Origin: Streptomyces radiopugnans
GTDB taxonomy: Bacteria; Actinomycetota; Actinomycetes; Streptomycetales; Streptomycetaceae
NCBI RefSeq assembly: GCF_900110735.1
Contig: NZ_FOET01000009.1
Span: 1-64,000, forward strand
Length of the DNA stretch: 64,000 bases
Reading direction: 5' to 3'
In this document: positions 17,551-26,968 of the stretch, piece after piece
Layout: each line of letters begins with the position of its first letter
How positions within the stretch are numbered: position 1 is the stretch's first letter
The notes under the pieces: model-generated
Told to the model about the DNA's origin: nothing
The model's database searches: none
What the model saw: the letters and a program-made list of their open reading frames with translations, nothing else
Translations under genes and position numbers: made by a program

Positions 17551-18486
17551 GTGCAGCGGAAGGCATACGCCACCGGCGCGGCGCTCGTCGCCGTGCTGGC
17601 CGTCGGAACCGTCGGCTGCACCGGCGGCTCCGGCACGGGCGGCGCCGCGGCCGACAGCAAGCCCGGCACGGTCGGCACCGCCGCCGCCACGGCTCCGCCC
17701 GGCACCTACCGCGATCTGCCCGAGCCCTGCGGCGCGGTCGACACCGGCCTCCTGCGGGCGATGCTGCCGGGCGCGGAGAGCGCCTCCCCGAAGGACGGCG
17801 CGGAGGGCGGCGACGGGACCCCGGCGGCCTACGAGGGCGAACAGACCGTCACCTACGACAACGACCGCCGGGTCGGATGCCGTTGGAAGAGCTCCACCGG
17901 CATGGGCAGCCGCCACCTCCTGGTCGATTTCGAGCGGGTCGTGTCGTACGACCCCGCCGTCAGCGACGACGAGCGTGCGGTGCGCCTGTACGAGGACATG
18001 GCGCTGGAGGCCGGCATCCCCACCTCGCCGCCCGCGGACGAGGAGTCCCCCGGCTCCGGGGAGGAGACGGACGGGGACGAGGCCGGTGCGGAGGAGGCCG
18101 GGGACGGCGGCGAGGACTCCGGCAGGGCGTCCAAGAAGAGCGATGCGCCCACCGGAAGCGGTGGCGAGGACGGCGACGGTGACGGCGGGGAAGGCGACGC
18201 CGGCGGCGAGCCGGGGACGGCCGTGCCGCAGCCCGCGCCCGGCGCGGCGCTGGCCCCGCGCCCCCTGGAGGCCGTCGGGGACGCCGCGTACATCGACGAC
18301 GAGCTGATCACCGCCGACTCGGGCGTCCACCGGGACATCACCCTGGTCTTCCGCACCGGGAACGTCATCGTCACCGTCGAGTACGAGCAGTGGGTGACGG
18401 ACAAGCGCAGGCTGCCCGACAGCTCCGAACTGCAGGAGAAGGCGCTGAAACTGGCCGGTCAGCTCGCCGGGGAGTTCCGGGACTGA
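17551..18486 (+). CDS. DUF3558-type lipoprotein
   Basis: A 311-residue secreted lipoprotein. The signal peptide ends in a lipobox with Cys23 (AVGTVGC). The body begins PEPCGAVDTGLLRAMLPG, as in DUF3558 proteins, and has a second Cys in VGCRWKSS. A highly acidic Gly/Glu/Asp/Ser insert at ~165-235 breaks the domain and is probably disordered. Function unknown; it should sit on the outer face of the membrane. GTG 17551 has GAGGGAG 7 bases upstream. A second DUF3558 lipoprotein gene follows. Confidence 0.82.
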   Translation: MQRKAYATGAALVAVLAVGTVGCTGGSGTGGAAADSKPGTVGTAAATAPPGTYRDLPEPCGAVDTGLLRAMLPGAESASPKDGAEGGDGTPAAYEGEQTVTYDNDRRVGCRWKSSTGMGSRHLLVDFERVVSYDPAVSDDERAVRLYEDMALEAGIPTSPPADEESPGSGEETDGDEAGAEEAGDGGEDSGRASKKSDAPTGSGGEDGDGDGGEGDAGGEPGTAVPQPAPGAALAPRPLEAVGDAAYIDDELITADSGVHRDITLVFRTGNVIVTVEYEQWVTDKRRLPDSSELQEKALKLAGQLAGEFRD

Positions 18487-18708
18487 CGCCCGTTCGCGGG
18501 CCCGCCCGGCGCCCCGCCGGAGCCGGGGCGAAACCGGGGCGACGGACCGGGACGACGGACTGAGACGACGGACACACCCGGCCCCGGCGCCGCCCTCCGG
18601 AGCCCGCGGCCGTCCTAGGCTGCTGCGGTGTCATCGCCCGAGTGGCGTACCGTCGTGCCGTCCGACAGGGCGTGCCCGGCGCCCAGCACATCCGGAAGCG
18701 AAGGAACC

Positions 18709-19398
18709 ATGCACCGTAACGCCACGCGCACCGCCGTCCGCACCCTCGCCTGCGCCGCCGTGCCCATGCTGCTGGTCGCGGGCTGCTCCTCCGGCTCCGA
18801 CGGTGACGACTCCGCCAGGCCCTCGCCCAGCGCCTCCGCCTCCAGCGCGTCCCCGACCCCGGCGCCGGTGAAGTTCACCACCCTGCCCGACCCCTGCAAG
18901 ACCCTCTCGGGGGACACGGTCGGCGACGTGGTGCCCGAGGCGAAGAAGAAGGGCAAGAACCTCGGCTCCAAGGACGCCGACGGCTACGGCACCTGCCTGT
19001 GGAGCGGTCTGGACGACTACCAGTACCGGGCGCTGACCGTCTCCCTCAAGCGGTTCGACTCCGACGTGACGCTCGGCAGCGGCAGCGAGCGGGCCGCCGA
19101 GTACGCGGGCCAGCAGGTGGCCGCGATCTCGCAGGACGAGGAGAACAAGAAGGTCAAGGACACTCCGCTCGACGGGGTCGGCGACCAGGCGACGTCCATA
19201 GCCTTCGAGACGGAGAAGAAGGACGGCGAGAAGACCGAGGAGTACCGCGAGCAGCGGATCGTCGCCATCACCGGCAACGTCGTGGTGACCGTGGACTACG
19301 AGGGCGCCGGCTTCGAGACCGGCAAGACGCCGAAGGCCGAGGACATCCGCAAGGGCGCGGAGAAGGCGGCGAAGGAGGCCGTCAAGGCCGTCAAGTGA
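18709..19398 (+). CDS. DUF3558-type lipoprotein
   Basis: A 229-residue lipoprotein with lipobox Cys26 (LLVAGC), a Ser/Pro/Ala linker at ~35-52, then a DUF3558-like domain from LPDPCKTLSG to the end, with a second Cys in YGTCLWSG. The C terminus is Lys/Ala-rich. It is a paralogue of the preceding gene, separated from it by ~220 bases; the two share the Cys pair that likely forms a disulfide. Function unknown. ATG 18709 has AAGGA upstream. Confidence 0.85.
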   Translation: MHRNATRTAVRTLACAAVPMLLVAGCSSGSDGDDSARPSPSASASSASPTPAPVKFTTLPDPCKTLSGDTVGDVVPEAKKKGKNLGSKDADGYGTCLWSGLDDYQYRALTVSLKRFDSDVTLGSGSERAAEYAGQQVAAISQDEENKKVKDTPLDGVGDQATSIAFETEKKDGEKTEEYREQRIVAITGNVVVTVDYEGAGFETGKTPKAEDIRKGAEKAAKEAVKAVK

Positions 19399-19577
19399 CC
19401 GGGCCGACCGGGCTGACGCGGCCGACCGGGCCGGGGCCCTCCGTATCCGCCACCCGCCGCGCGTAACCTGTCTTCCCCTCGGGGGCCTCCCGCTCCCCGT
19501 CCCTTCCGCCGCCCCTCCCGCCGTCCCGGCCGGACGGCGGGCACCGGCGCCGACGACGATCTCGCGAGGACACAGCA

Positions 19578-21023
19578 GTGGACCTGACACGCACTCACCG
19601 AATACTGATCGGCGTGGTCGTCGCCGGGGCGGTGGTGATCGCGGCGATCGGCTTCGCCGGATCGTACGCCGCCGTCCGCGACCTCGCCGAGCAGAAGGGC
19701 TTCGGCGGCTTCGCGCCGTTCTTCCCCATCGGCATCGACGCCGGGATCGTGGTGCTGCTCGCCCTGGACCTGCTGCTGACCTGGATCCGCATCCCCTTCC
19801 CGATGCTGCGGCAGACCGCCTGGCTGCTGACGGCCGCCACCATCGCCTTCAACGGCGCCGCCGCCTGGCCCGACCCGCTGGGGGTCGGCATGCACGCGGT
19901 GATCCCGGTGCTGTTCGTCGTCGCGGTCGAGGCCGCGCGGCACGCGGTCGGCCGGATCGCCGACATCACCGCCGACAAGCACATGGAGGGTGTGCGGATC
20001 TCGCGCTGGCTGCTGGCCTTCCCCTCCACCTTCCGGCTGTGGCGCCGGATGAAGCTGTGGGAGCTGCGCTCCTACGACCAGGTGATCCGCATGGAGCAGG
20101 ACCGCCTCATCTACGAGGCGCGGCTGCGGGCGCGCTACGGGCGCGGCTGGAAGCGGCGGGCGCCGGTGGAGGCGCTGATGCCGCTGCGGCTGGCGCGGTA
20201 CGGGGTGCCGCTGGCGGAGACCGGCCCGGCCGGGCTGGCCGCCGCGGGCATCGACCCGCAGGGACTCCCCGCCACGGGCGGGAAGGCAGCGGTCACGGGC
20301 GGGAAGGCCGCGGCCACGGGCGGGAAGGCCGCCGCGGTCGAGGCGCTGCCTCCGGGGACGTCCGCGGGGCAGGAGTCCGCGCCCGGCAGGGCGTCCCGGG
20401 GCGCGGACGCGCCCGGCGAGGGGGCGGGTGAGGTGCCCGTGGAGGGGGCCGGGCAGGAGGCTGCCCCGATGGAGGCGGCCGTGCGGGACGGGCGCGAGAT
20501 CCTGCCCCCGTCCTGGAGGTCCGCCGAGGAGGAGGCGGCCGTGCGGGAGGCGGCCGTACAGGACGCGCGGGCCGTGCCGGTGGAGGTGCCGGTGGAGGCG
20601 CCGGTCGAGGCCCCCGCCCCCGTGTACGCGGCCGAGGCCGCGGCGGCCCGGAACGGGGTGACGGTGCCGGTCAACGAGGGAGGCCGCCGGCGCCCGATGG
20701 GCCGCCCCGGTTCCGGCGCCGACGTCCGGACCGCGCCCGCCCCCGTGCCGGCGCCGCGCCGGGAGGCGGTGCCGGAGCCGGACGCCACCAGGCCGACCGG
20801 CATGCCCAGCGGCACCCAGTACACGGAGGTGTACTACCACGCGTTCCGGGAGTTCATGGCCGAGCACGGCCGACGCCCCAACGCCCGGGAACTGGCCCGC
20901 GCCCTCCACGAGCACCACAACGTCACCGACGCCGACGGCAGCCTGCTGAGCGAGGGTCACCTCCGCCCGTACCTGCGGGAGTTCCGGGAGCGGTACAACG
21001 ACGAGATGGGCCTGGGGGGCTGA
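19578..21023 (+). CDS. DUF2637 (SpdB-like) four-helix membrane protein
   Basis: A 481-residue protein. The N-terminal ~130 residues hold about four hydrophobic helices (first near 9-30, VVVAGAVVIAAIGFAGSYAA) as in DUF2637/SpdB proteins. A cytoplasmic amphipathic segment rich in Arg/Trp follows, then a long Ala/Gly/Pro/Glu low-complexity linker with a triple 7-residue repeat, and a conserved C-terminal domain (TQYTEVYYHAFREFMAEHGR). SpdB proteins were first described in Streptomyces plasmid spreading; chromosomal copies are common and their role is unknown. No plasmid genes lie nearby. GTG 19578 has GCGAGGA upstream. Confidence 0.8.
   Translation: MDLTRTHRILIGVVVAGAVVIAAIGFAGSYAAVRDLAEQKGFGGFAPFFPIGIDAGIVVLLALDLLLTWIRIPFPMLRQTAWLLTAATIAFNGAAAWPDPLGVGMHAVIPVLFVVAVEAARHAVGRIADITADKHMEGVRISRWLLAFPSTFRLWRRMKLWELRSYDQVIRMEQDRLIYEARLRARYGRGWKRRAPVEALMPLRLARYGVPLAETGPAGLAAAGIDPQGLPATGGKAAVTGGKAAATGGKAAAVEALPPGTSAGQESAPGRASRGADAPGEGAGEVPVEGAGQEAAPMEAAVRDGREILPPSWRSAEEEAAVREAAVQDARAVPVEVPVEAPVEAPAPVYAAEAAAARNGVTVPVNEGGRRRPMGRPGSGADVRTAPAPVPAPRREAVPEPDATRPTGMPSGTQYTEVYYHAFREFMAEHGRRPNARELARALHEHHNVTDADGSLLSEGHLRPYLREFRERYNDEMGLGG
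20274..20339 (+). repeat. 21-nt in-frame tandem repeat within the DUF2637 gene
   Basis: Three nearly identical 21-base units (cores CACGGGCGGGAAGGC) encode TGGKAAV-type heptads in the low-complexity linker. The reading frame is kept, so copy number could vary without breaking the protein. Confidence 0.7.
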
Positions 21024-21093
21024 CCGCCCACCAGGCCCGTCCGCGTCCTTCCGGTGTCGCCCGGCGCGTACGGCGCGGGCGCGGGCCGGCGGG

Positions 21094-22851
21094 TTACGCG
21101 CCCAGCAGCTTGCGGACCCGGTCGGCGCCGACGGCCAGCAGCAGCGTGGGCAGCCGAGGGCCGGTGTCACGGCCCACCAGCAGCCTGTACAGCAGCGCGA
21201 AGAAGGCGCGCTGGGCCACCTTCAGCTCCGGTGTCGGCTTGGCCTCCGGCGACAGGCCCGCCCGGACCTTGGGCACGCCGTAGACCAGCGTGGTCAGCCC
21301 GTCCAGCGACCAGTGGTCGTCCAGGCCGTCCAGCAGCAGCCGCAGCGACTCGCGCGCGTCGTCGTCGAGCGAGGCCAGCAGCTCGGTGTCCGGCTCCTCG
21401 CGCACCCGGGTGCGCTGCTCGGCCGGTACGTGGGTGCTGATCCAGCGCTGCGCGCAGTCCAGGCGCGGACGCGTCTCGTCCAGGGAGCGGACGGGGTTGT
21501 CCGGGTCCAGCTCGCTCAGGATGCGCAGCGTCTGCGCCTCGTCCCCGGTGGTGATGTCCGCCACCGACGCCAGCGTGCGGTACGGCAGCGGGTGCGGGGT
21601 GCGGGGCAGTTCGCCGGCGGCCGTGGTGGTGGCGCGGAGGTACGCGGCGGCGTCCGCGGGCTGCGCGGCGCCTTCGGCGACCTTGCGCTCCAGGGCGTCC
21701 CACTCGTCGTAGAGCCGCTGGATCTCCTGGTCGAAGGCGATCTTGAAGGACTGGTTCGGGCGGCGGCGGGCGTACAGCCAGCGCAGCAGCGGCGCCTCCA
21801 TGATCTCCAGCGCGTCGAGCGGGGTGGGCACCCCGCCCTTGGAGCTGGACATCTTCGCCATGCCGCTGATGCCGACGAAGGCGTACATCGGGCCGATGGG
21901 CTGCTCGCCGCCGAAGATCTCCCGCACCAGCTGCCCGCCGACGACGTAGGAGGAGCCGGGGGACTGGTGGTCCACGCCGGAGGGCTCGAAGACCACGCCC
22001 TCGTACGCCCAGCGCATCGGCCAGTCGACCTTCCAGACCAGCTTGCCGCGGCGGTGCTCCGACAGCAGCACCGTCTCCTCGTTGCCGCACCGGCACACGT
22101 ACGTCATCCGCGTGCTCTCGTCGTCGTACGCGGTGATCGTCGTCAGGTCGCGGTCGCAGACGGAGCAGTACGGCTTGTACGGGAAGTACCCGGCGTCGCC
22201 CGTGCTGCCGTCGTCCTCGCCCGCGGCGCCCGAGCCCTCGGCGGCCTCGATCTCCGCCGCGGACATCTCGGCGTCCTTCGGCTTGCTCTGCTTCTTCGCG
22301 GCCTTGGCCGCGCTCTCGGGCGTGACCTTGGTGCGGTAGCGGTCCAGGACGGCGTCGATGCGGGCGCGCTCGCGCATGGCGAAGAGGATCTGCTCGCCGT
22401 ACGCGCCGGAGGTGTACATCTCCGTCTGGCTGATGCCGCGCACCTCGACGCCCAGCTCGTCCAGCGCCCGCACCATGGCGGCCTTGAAGTGCTCGGCCCA
22501 GCTCGGGTGCTCGCTGCCGGGAGGCGCGGGCACCAGGGTGAGCGGCTTGCCGATGTGCTCGGACCACGAGGTGCCGACGCCCTCGATGCCCGCCGGGACC
22601 TTGCGGAAGCGGTCGTAGTCGTCCCAGGACAGGATGTGCTCGCAGGGCACACCGCGCCGCTTGATCTCGTCGGCGACGAGGTGCGGCACCATCACCTCGC
22701 GGAGGTTGCCCAGGTGGATGGGGCCGGAGGGGCTCAGGCCCGAGGCGCAGACGACCGGTTTGCCGGGGGCGCGGCGCTCCGCCTCGGCGATGACCTCGTC
22801 CGCGATGCGGGAGACCCAGTCGGCCTCTGTGCTCTGAGCCACGGTCGGCAC
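21094..22851 (-). CDS. lysS: lysyl-tRNA synthetase, class I
   Basis: A 585-residue class I LysRS, the type shared with archaea rather than the common class II enzyme. Seen: the HIGH-type motif PSGPIHLGN (41-49), the KMSKS-type motif KMSSS (333-337), and a zinc-ribbon-like pair YCSVC (C229, C232) and VCRC (C253, C255). A Lys/Glu-rich insert at ~180-222 looks disordered. It charges tRNA-Lys. GTG 22851 was chosen with AGGAAAGGG just upstream; GTG 22842 is an alternative. It is divergent from argS. A GAACAGC repeat cluster precedes it. Confidence 0.93.
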   Translation of the reverse strand: MPTVAQSTEADWVSRIADEVIAEAERRAPGKPVVCASGLSPSGPIHLGNLREVMVPHLVADEIKRRGVPCEHILSWDDYDRFRKVPAGIEGVGTSWSEHIGKPLTLVPAPPGSEHPSWAEHFKAAMVRALDELGVEVRGISQTEMYTSGAYGEQILFAMRERARIDAVLDRYRTKVTPESAAKAAKKQSKPKDAEMSAAEIEAAEGSGAAGEDDGSTGDAGYFPYKPYCSVCDRDLTTITAYDDESTRMTYVCRCGNEETVLLSEHRRGKLVWKVDWPMRWAYEGVVFEPSGVDHQSPGSSYVVGGQLVREIFGGEQPIGPMYAFVGISGMAKMSSSKGGVPTPLDALEIMEAPLLRWLYARRRPNQSFKIAFDQEIQRLYDEWDALERKVAEGAAQPADAAAYLRATTTAAGELPRTPHPLPYRTLASVADITTGDEAQTLRILSELDPDNPVRSLDETRPRLDCAQRWISTHVPAEQRTRVREEPDTELLASLDDDARESLRLLLDGLDDHWSLDGLTTLVYGVPKVRAGLSPEAKPTPELKVAQRAFFALLYRLLVGRDTGPRLPTLLLAVGADRVRKLLGA

Positions 22852-22860
22852 GTCCCTTTC

Positions 22861-22902
22861 CTGGCTGTTCCTGGCTGTTCTTGCTGTTCTCGGCTGTTCC
22901 CG
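22861..22902. repeat. GAACAGC direct-repeat cluster upstream of lysS
   Basis: On the minus strand GAACAGC occurs four times at 9-11 base intervals between 22902 and 22861, ending ~15 bases before the lysS start. The spacing is close to one helical turn. This could be an operator, a leader element or a simple expanded repeat. Confidence 0.55.
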
Positions 22903-23087
22903 GCGCTGCTTCGCGCGCCGGTCGCCGGCTTCCGTGCCCGGGACGGCGGTCCACGGGGGCGGTGGTCCCATTGTTTCAGACGCGGTGCCGGCCGCGCGCC
23001 CGTGATAAACGCGCGCGCCCCGGCGGTGGGCCGCGTGGGATACTGGACCGATCCGGAAAACCCCACTCAGAGGAACGGCACTCCTTC

Positions 23088-24872
23088 ATGGCCTCGGTCC
23101 CCTCCCTTGCCGCAACCGTCCACCAGCGCGTCGCGGACGCCCTCTCGGCAGCCCTGCCGGAGGCCGCGTCGGCAGACCCGCTGCTGCGACGCAGCGACCG
23201 GGCGGACTTCCAGGCCAACGGGATGCTGGCGCTGGCCAAGAAGCTCAAGGGCAACCCGCGGGAGCTGGCGGGCAGGGTCGTCGCCGCGATGCCGGAGACG
23301 GACGAGATCGCCGGCATCGAGGTCTCCGGGCCCGGCTTCCTCAACATCACCGTCTCCGACGCCGCGATCGTGCGGACGCTGGCGGCACGGGCGGCCGACG
23401 AGCGGCTGGGCGTGCCGTACGCGGAGCGGCCGGGCACGACGGTCATCGACTACTCGCAGCCCAACGTGGCCAAGGAGATGCACGTCGGGCACCTGCGCTC
23501 GACGGTGATCGGCGACGCGATCGTGCAGATCCTGGAGCACCGGGGCGAGAAGGTGATCCGGCGGCACCACATCGGGGACTGGGGCACGCAGTTCGGCATG
23601 CTCATCCAGTACCTGGTCGAGCACCCGCACGAGCTGGACCACTCCTCCGGCGAGGAGGCCGGCGGCTCCGGCGCGTCCGGCGAGGCCGCGATGTCCCGGC
23701 TGAACCGGCTCTACAAGGCGTCCCGGACGCTGTTCGACTCCGACGAGGAGTTCAAGGCGCGCGCCCGCGACCGGGTGGTGCTCCTGCAGAGCGGCGACGG
23801 GACGACGCTGGAGATGTGGCGGAGGATCGTCGGCGAGTCGATGATCTACTTCCACGCGGTCTACGACCAGCTCGACGTGGAGATCCGCGACGAGGACGTG
23901 GTCGGCGAGAGCGCCTACAACGACGATCTCCAGCAGGTCGTGAAGGAGCTGGAGGACAGCGGCGTCGCGGTCCGGTCAGAGGGCGCGCTGTGCGTGTTCT
24001 TCGACGACGTCAAGGGCCCCGACGGCAAGCCCGTCCCGCTGATCGTGCAGAAGTCCAACGGCGGCTTCGGCTACGCCGCCACCGATCTGGCCGCCATCCG
24101 CGACCGGGTCGGGAAGCTGGGCGCCGACACCCTGCTGTACGTGGTGGACGCCCGGCAGGCGCTGCACTTCAAGATGGTCTTCGAGACCGCGCGCCGGGCC
24201 GGCTGGCTGCCCGAGGGCGCCGCGCGGCAGCTCGCCTTCGGCACGGTGCTGGGCAAGGACGGCAAGCCGTTCAAGACCCGTGAGGGCGAGACGGTCCGGC
24301 TGGTGGACCTGCTGGACGAGGCCGTCGAGCGGGCCACGGCCGTGGTGCGGGAGAAGGCTGAGCAGGGCGGTCTGGAGCTGACGGAGGAGGAGATCGCCGA
24401 GCGCGGCGCCCAGGTGGGCATCGGCGCGGTGAAGTACGCCGACCTGTCGACGTCCATGTCGCGCGACTACGTCTTCGACCTGGACCGGATGGTCTCCCTC
24501 AACGGCGACACCAGCGTCTACCTCCAGTACGCCTACGCCCGGATCCAGTCGATCCTGCGCAAGGCGGGCGACGCGAAGCCCGCCGCGCACCCGCAGGTGG
24601 GGCTGGCCCCGGCCGAGCGGGCGCTGGGCCTGCACCTGGACGAGTTCGCCGAGACGCTGGCGGGTGTGGCCGAGACGTACGAGCCGCACAAGCTGGCCGC
24701 GTACCTGTACCAGCTCGCCTCGCTCTACACCACGTTCTACGACCAGTGCCCGGTGATCCGGGCCGAGTCGGAGGCGGTCAGGGAGAACAGGCTCTTCCTG
24801 TGCGACCTGACGGCCCGCACCCTGCGGCAGGGCATGGCGCTGCTGGGCATCCGCACCCCCGAGCGGCTCTGA
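23088..24872 (+). CDS. argS: arginyl-tRNA synthetase
   Basis: A 594-residue class Ia synthetase. Seen: an N-terminal Add1-type domain (~1-110), the HIGH motif HVGH at 132-135, the GDWGTQFG block, and the anticodon-binding domain with YAYARIQSI and the C-terminal ALLGI end typical of ArgRS. No KMSKS is obvious, as is often so in ArgRS. It charges tRNA-Arg. Start at ATG 23088; AGGA lies somewhat far upstream. A strong hairpin follows its stop. Confidence 0.96.
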   Translation: MASVPSLAATVHQRVADALSAALPEAASADPLLRRSDRADFQANGMLALAKKLKGNPRELAGRVVAAMPETDEIAGIEVSGPGFLNITVSDAAIVRTLAARAADERLGVPYAERPGTTVIDYSQPNVAKEMHVGHLRSTVIGDAIVQILEHRGEKVIRRHHIGDWGTQFGMLIQYLVEHPHELDHSSGEEAGGSGASGEAAMSRLNRLYKASRTLFDSDEEFKARARDRVVLLQSGDGTTLEMWRRIVGESMIYFHAVYDQLDVEIRDEDVVGESAYNDDLQQVVKELEDSGVAVRSEGALCVFFDDVKGPDGKPVPLIVQKSNGGFGYAATDLAAIRDRVGKLGADTLLYVVDARQALHFKMVFETARRAGWLPEGAARQLAFGTVLGKDGKPFKTREGETVRLVDLLDEAVERATAVVREKAEQGGLELTEEEIAERGAQVGIGAVKYADLSTSMSRDYVFDLDRMVSLNGDTSVYLQYAYARIQSILRKAGDAKPAAHPQVGLAPAERALGLHLDEFAETLAGVAETYEPHKLAAYLYQLASLYTTFYDQCPVIRAESEAVRENRLFLCDLTARTLRQGMALLGIRTPERL

Positions 24873-24885
24873 GGCGTACGGACCG

Positions 24886-24935
24886 GAACGGCCGGGCGCC
24901 CGCCCCGCTTCCGCGGGACGGGCGCCCGGCCGTTC
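24886..24935. terminator. terminator between argS and the SDR gene
   Basis: A perfect 17-bp stem (24886-24902 with 24919-24935) with a 16-base loop lies in the gap between two convergent genes and would serve both. Confidence 0.85.
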
Positions 24936-24947
24936 GGCGTTCGCCGC

Positions 24948-25727
24948 TCAGCGCTCGCGGTGCACCTTGGTGTTGGACGCCTGGGCGCGGGGGCGGACCA
25001 CCAGCAGGTCGATGTTGACGTGCGGAGGGCGGGTGACGGCCCAGACGACGGTGTCGGCCACGTCCTCGGCGGTCAGCGGCTCGGCGACGCCCTCGTAGAC
25101 CTTCGCCGCCTTGTCGGCGTCGCCGCGGAAGCGGGTGAGGGAGAACTCCTCGGTGCGCACCATGCCGGGCGCGATCTCGATGACGCGCACCGGCTGCCCG
25201 CACAGCTCCAGGCGGAGGGTCTCGGCCAGGACGTGGGCGCCGTGCTTGGAGGCGACGTATCCGGCGCCGCCCTCGTAGGTGCCGTGGCCCGCGGTGGAGG
25301 AGAGCACGAGCACGGTGCCTTCGCCGGAGGCGGTCAGGGCCGGGAGCAGGGCCTGCGTCATGTGCAGCGTGCCCAGCACGTTGACCTCGTACATCGACCG
25401 CCAGTCGGCGGGGTCGGCGGTGGCCACCGGGTCCAGCCCCAGGGCGCCGCCGGCGTTGTTGACCAGCACGCTGCCGGGGGCGAGGGGGCCGAGCCGGGAG
25501 GCGAAGGCGTCCACGGCGGCGCGGTCGGTGACGTCCAGGGGGTGCGCCTCGGCCCGGTGGCCGTCACCGTTCAGCTCGGCGGCGAGTTCCTCCACGCGGT
25601 CGGCGCGGCGGGCGGTGAGCACGGTGCGGTAGCCGGCGGCGGCCAGCCGGCGCGCGGTGGCGGCACCGATGCCGCTGCTCGCGCCGGTGACGACGGCGGT
25701 GGGCTGCTGCTCGGCGGGCAGGGTCAT
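24948..25727 (-). CDS. short-chain dehydrogenase/reductase
   Basis: A 259-residue classical SDR. Seen: the cofactor motif TGASSGIG (14-21), NNAGG, the catalytic Ser in VLSSTAG and the Tyr-Lys pair in YVASK. The Arg-rich stretch after the first strand (LTARRADRVEEL) favours NADP(H). The substrate is unknown. ATG 25727 has GAGGAG 6 bases upstream. Confidence 0.9.
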   Translation of the reverse strand: MTLPAEQQPTAVVTGASSGIGAATARRLAAAGYRTVLTARRADRVEELAAELNGDGHRAEAHPLDVTDRAAVDAFASRLGPLAPGSVLVNNAGGALGLDPVATADPADWRSMYEVNVLGTLHMTQALLPALTASGEGTVLVLSSTAGHGTYEGGAGYVASKHGAHVLAETLRLELCGQPVRVIEIAPGMVRTEEFSLTRFRGDADKAAKVYEGVAEPLTAEDVADTVVWAVTRPPHVNIDLLVVRPRAQASNTKVHRER

Positions 25728-25768
25728 GAAGGGCTCCTCGCAGGGCGGTGGACGTGATGGTGTCACGT

Positions 25769-25798
25769 GCGGATGAACGCGGATGAACGCGGATGAAC
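25769..25798. repeat. 10-bp tandem repeat, three copies
   Basis: GCGGATGAAC occurs three times head to tail about 40 bases upstream of the SDR start, between it and the YnfA-type gene. A 10-bp period puts the copies on one face of the helix. Confidence 0.7.
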
Positions 25799-25860
25799 AT
25801 GGTGGCGGGTGCCGCGGCGGGCGTCCCCGGCCGGGTCGCCCCGCAGGACGGGCGGCCGGT

Positions 25861-26196
25861 TCACCCGCCCCGCGGCGCGTACATGATCAGTGCGACCCCG
25901 GCCAGGCAGACCAGCGCCCCCGCGACGTCCCAGCGGTCCGGCCGGAAACCGTCCACGACCATGCCCCAGGTCAGGGAGCCCGCGACGAAGACCCCGCCGT
26001 ACGCCGCCAGCACACGGCCGAAGTTCGCGTCCGGCTGGAAGGTGGCGACGAAGCCGTAGGCGCCCAGCGCGACCACCCCGGCGCCGATCCAGGCCCAGCC
26101 GCGGTGCTCGCGCACCCCCTGCCACACCAGCCAGGCGCCGCCGATCTCCAGAAGGGCGGCGAGGGCGAACAGCAGGACGGAGCGTGCGACGGACAC
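25861..26196 (-). CDS. YnfA/UPF0060 family small membrane protein
   Basis: A 111-residue protein with four hydrophobic helices and the family landmarks [11 protein letters not shown] near the N terminus and [14 protein letters not shown] in the third helix. UPF0060/YnfA proteins resemble small multidrug transporters; export of toxic cations has been shown for some. The substrate here is unknown. GTG 26196 begins the protein in register with family members. Confidence 0.9.
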   Translation of the reverse strand: MSVARSVLLFALAALLEIGGAWLVWQGVREHRGWAWIGAGVVALGAYGFVATFQPDANFGRVLAAYGGVFVAGSLTWGMVVDGFRPDRWDVAGALVCLAGVALIMYAPRGG

Positions 26197-26227
26197 GGGA
26201 GCGCGGGCCGGTACCGGTGCCGGCCCG

Positions 26228-26887
26228 TCAGGGCCAGACCAGGCAGTACGGCTGGTGGCCGGCCTCGTGGAGCCGGTGGGAGAAGTCCTGCCACTCGTGC
26301 AGGAGCCGGTAGACGTCGAAGGCGTCGCGCGGGCCTCCCCGGTCGGGGACGGTGGACCAGATGAAGGCGGCGGCGCCCACCGACTCCTCCCCGATGCCGC
26401 GCAGCGGGTCGACGACCGTCATGGGGAGCCTGACCACCGCGTAGTCGGAGTGGAGCACGACCAGTTCCAGTGGCGGCACCTTGTGCAGGGGGACGCCCTC
26501 GATGCCGGTGAGGACCATGGCGGCCATCGTCTCCGGCTTGATCCTGGTGAACATCCCGTGGCCCAGTTCGTCCCCGCCGAGCTCGTCCGGGCGCATCGTG
26601 ATGGGCACCCGGGCGGCTGTGGCGCCGTCCGGCGCGCCGAAGTACTTGTAGGTCACCCCCACCCGGCCACCCTTGCTGCTCCTCGTCTCCGTGCTCTCGG
26701 CCCCGGCGGCTCCGGCGCTCCCGGCCTCGGCGGTCTCGCTGACCGCCCTCACGTCGCGGTCCCGCCGGTGGCGGCCCCGCGCCCGCCTGGGCCCCCGGCC
26801 CAGGTCCCCCGTGCCCTCGCCCAGTCCGCCACCGCGCTGCATGTCACCACCCGACCACTTGCGGCCCCCGCCGCGCAACCAGATCAT
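26228..26887 (-). CDS. conserved protein of unknown function
   Basis: A 219-residue protein I do not recognise. The first ~65 residues are Arg/Gly-rich then Ala/Glu/Ser-rich and probably unstructured. From about residue 70 a compact domain follows: [20 protein letters not shown], with many hydrophobic strands ([20 protein letters not shown]) and a C-terminal [23 protein letters not shown]-type end rich in aromatics and His. No signal peptide or membrane helix. ATG 26887 is the first ATG; ATG 26841 is possible. It is divergent from hemL, with 81 bases between starts. Codon use is typical of the neighbours, so it is a real gene. Confidence 0.75.
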   Translation of the reverse strand: MIWLRGGGRKWSGGDMQRGGGLGEGTGDLGRGPRRARGRHRRDRDVRAVSETAEAGSAGAAGAESTETRSSKGGRVGVTYKYFGAPDGATAARVPITMRPDELGGDELGHGMFTRIKPETMAAMVLTGIEGVPLHKVPPLELVVLHSDYAVVRLPMTVVDPLRGIGEESVGAAAFIWSTVPDRGGPRDAFDVYRLLHEWQDFSHRLHEAGHQPYCLVWP

Positions 26888-26968
26888 CGTCTCAGAGACT
26901 TCCAGAGACCTCCCCTTCTGGCGGGCTGTGAAACGCCCGGCCGCACATGCGCGCGAGGCTCTGAGACC

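Noticed and set aside
19578-21023. SpdB-like gene as evidence of an integrated plasmid
   Set aside because: No replication, transfer, integrase or att-like repeats lie nearby, and chromosomal DUF2637 genes are common.
22852-23087. T-box leader for lysS or argS
   Set aside because: No T-box motif or specifier-loop structure is seen on either strand.
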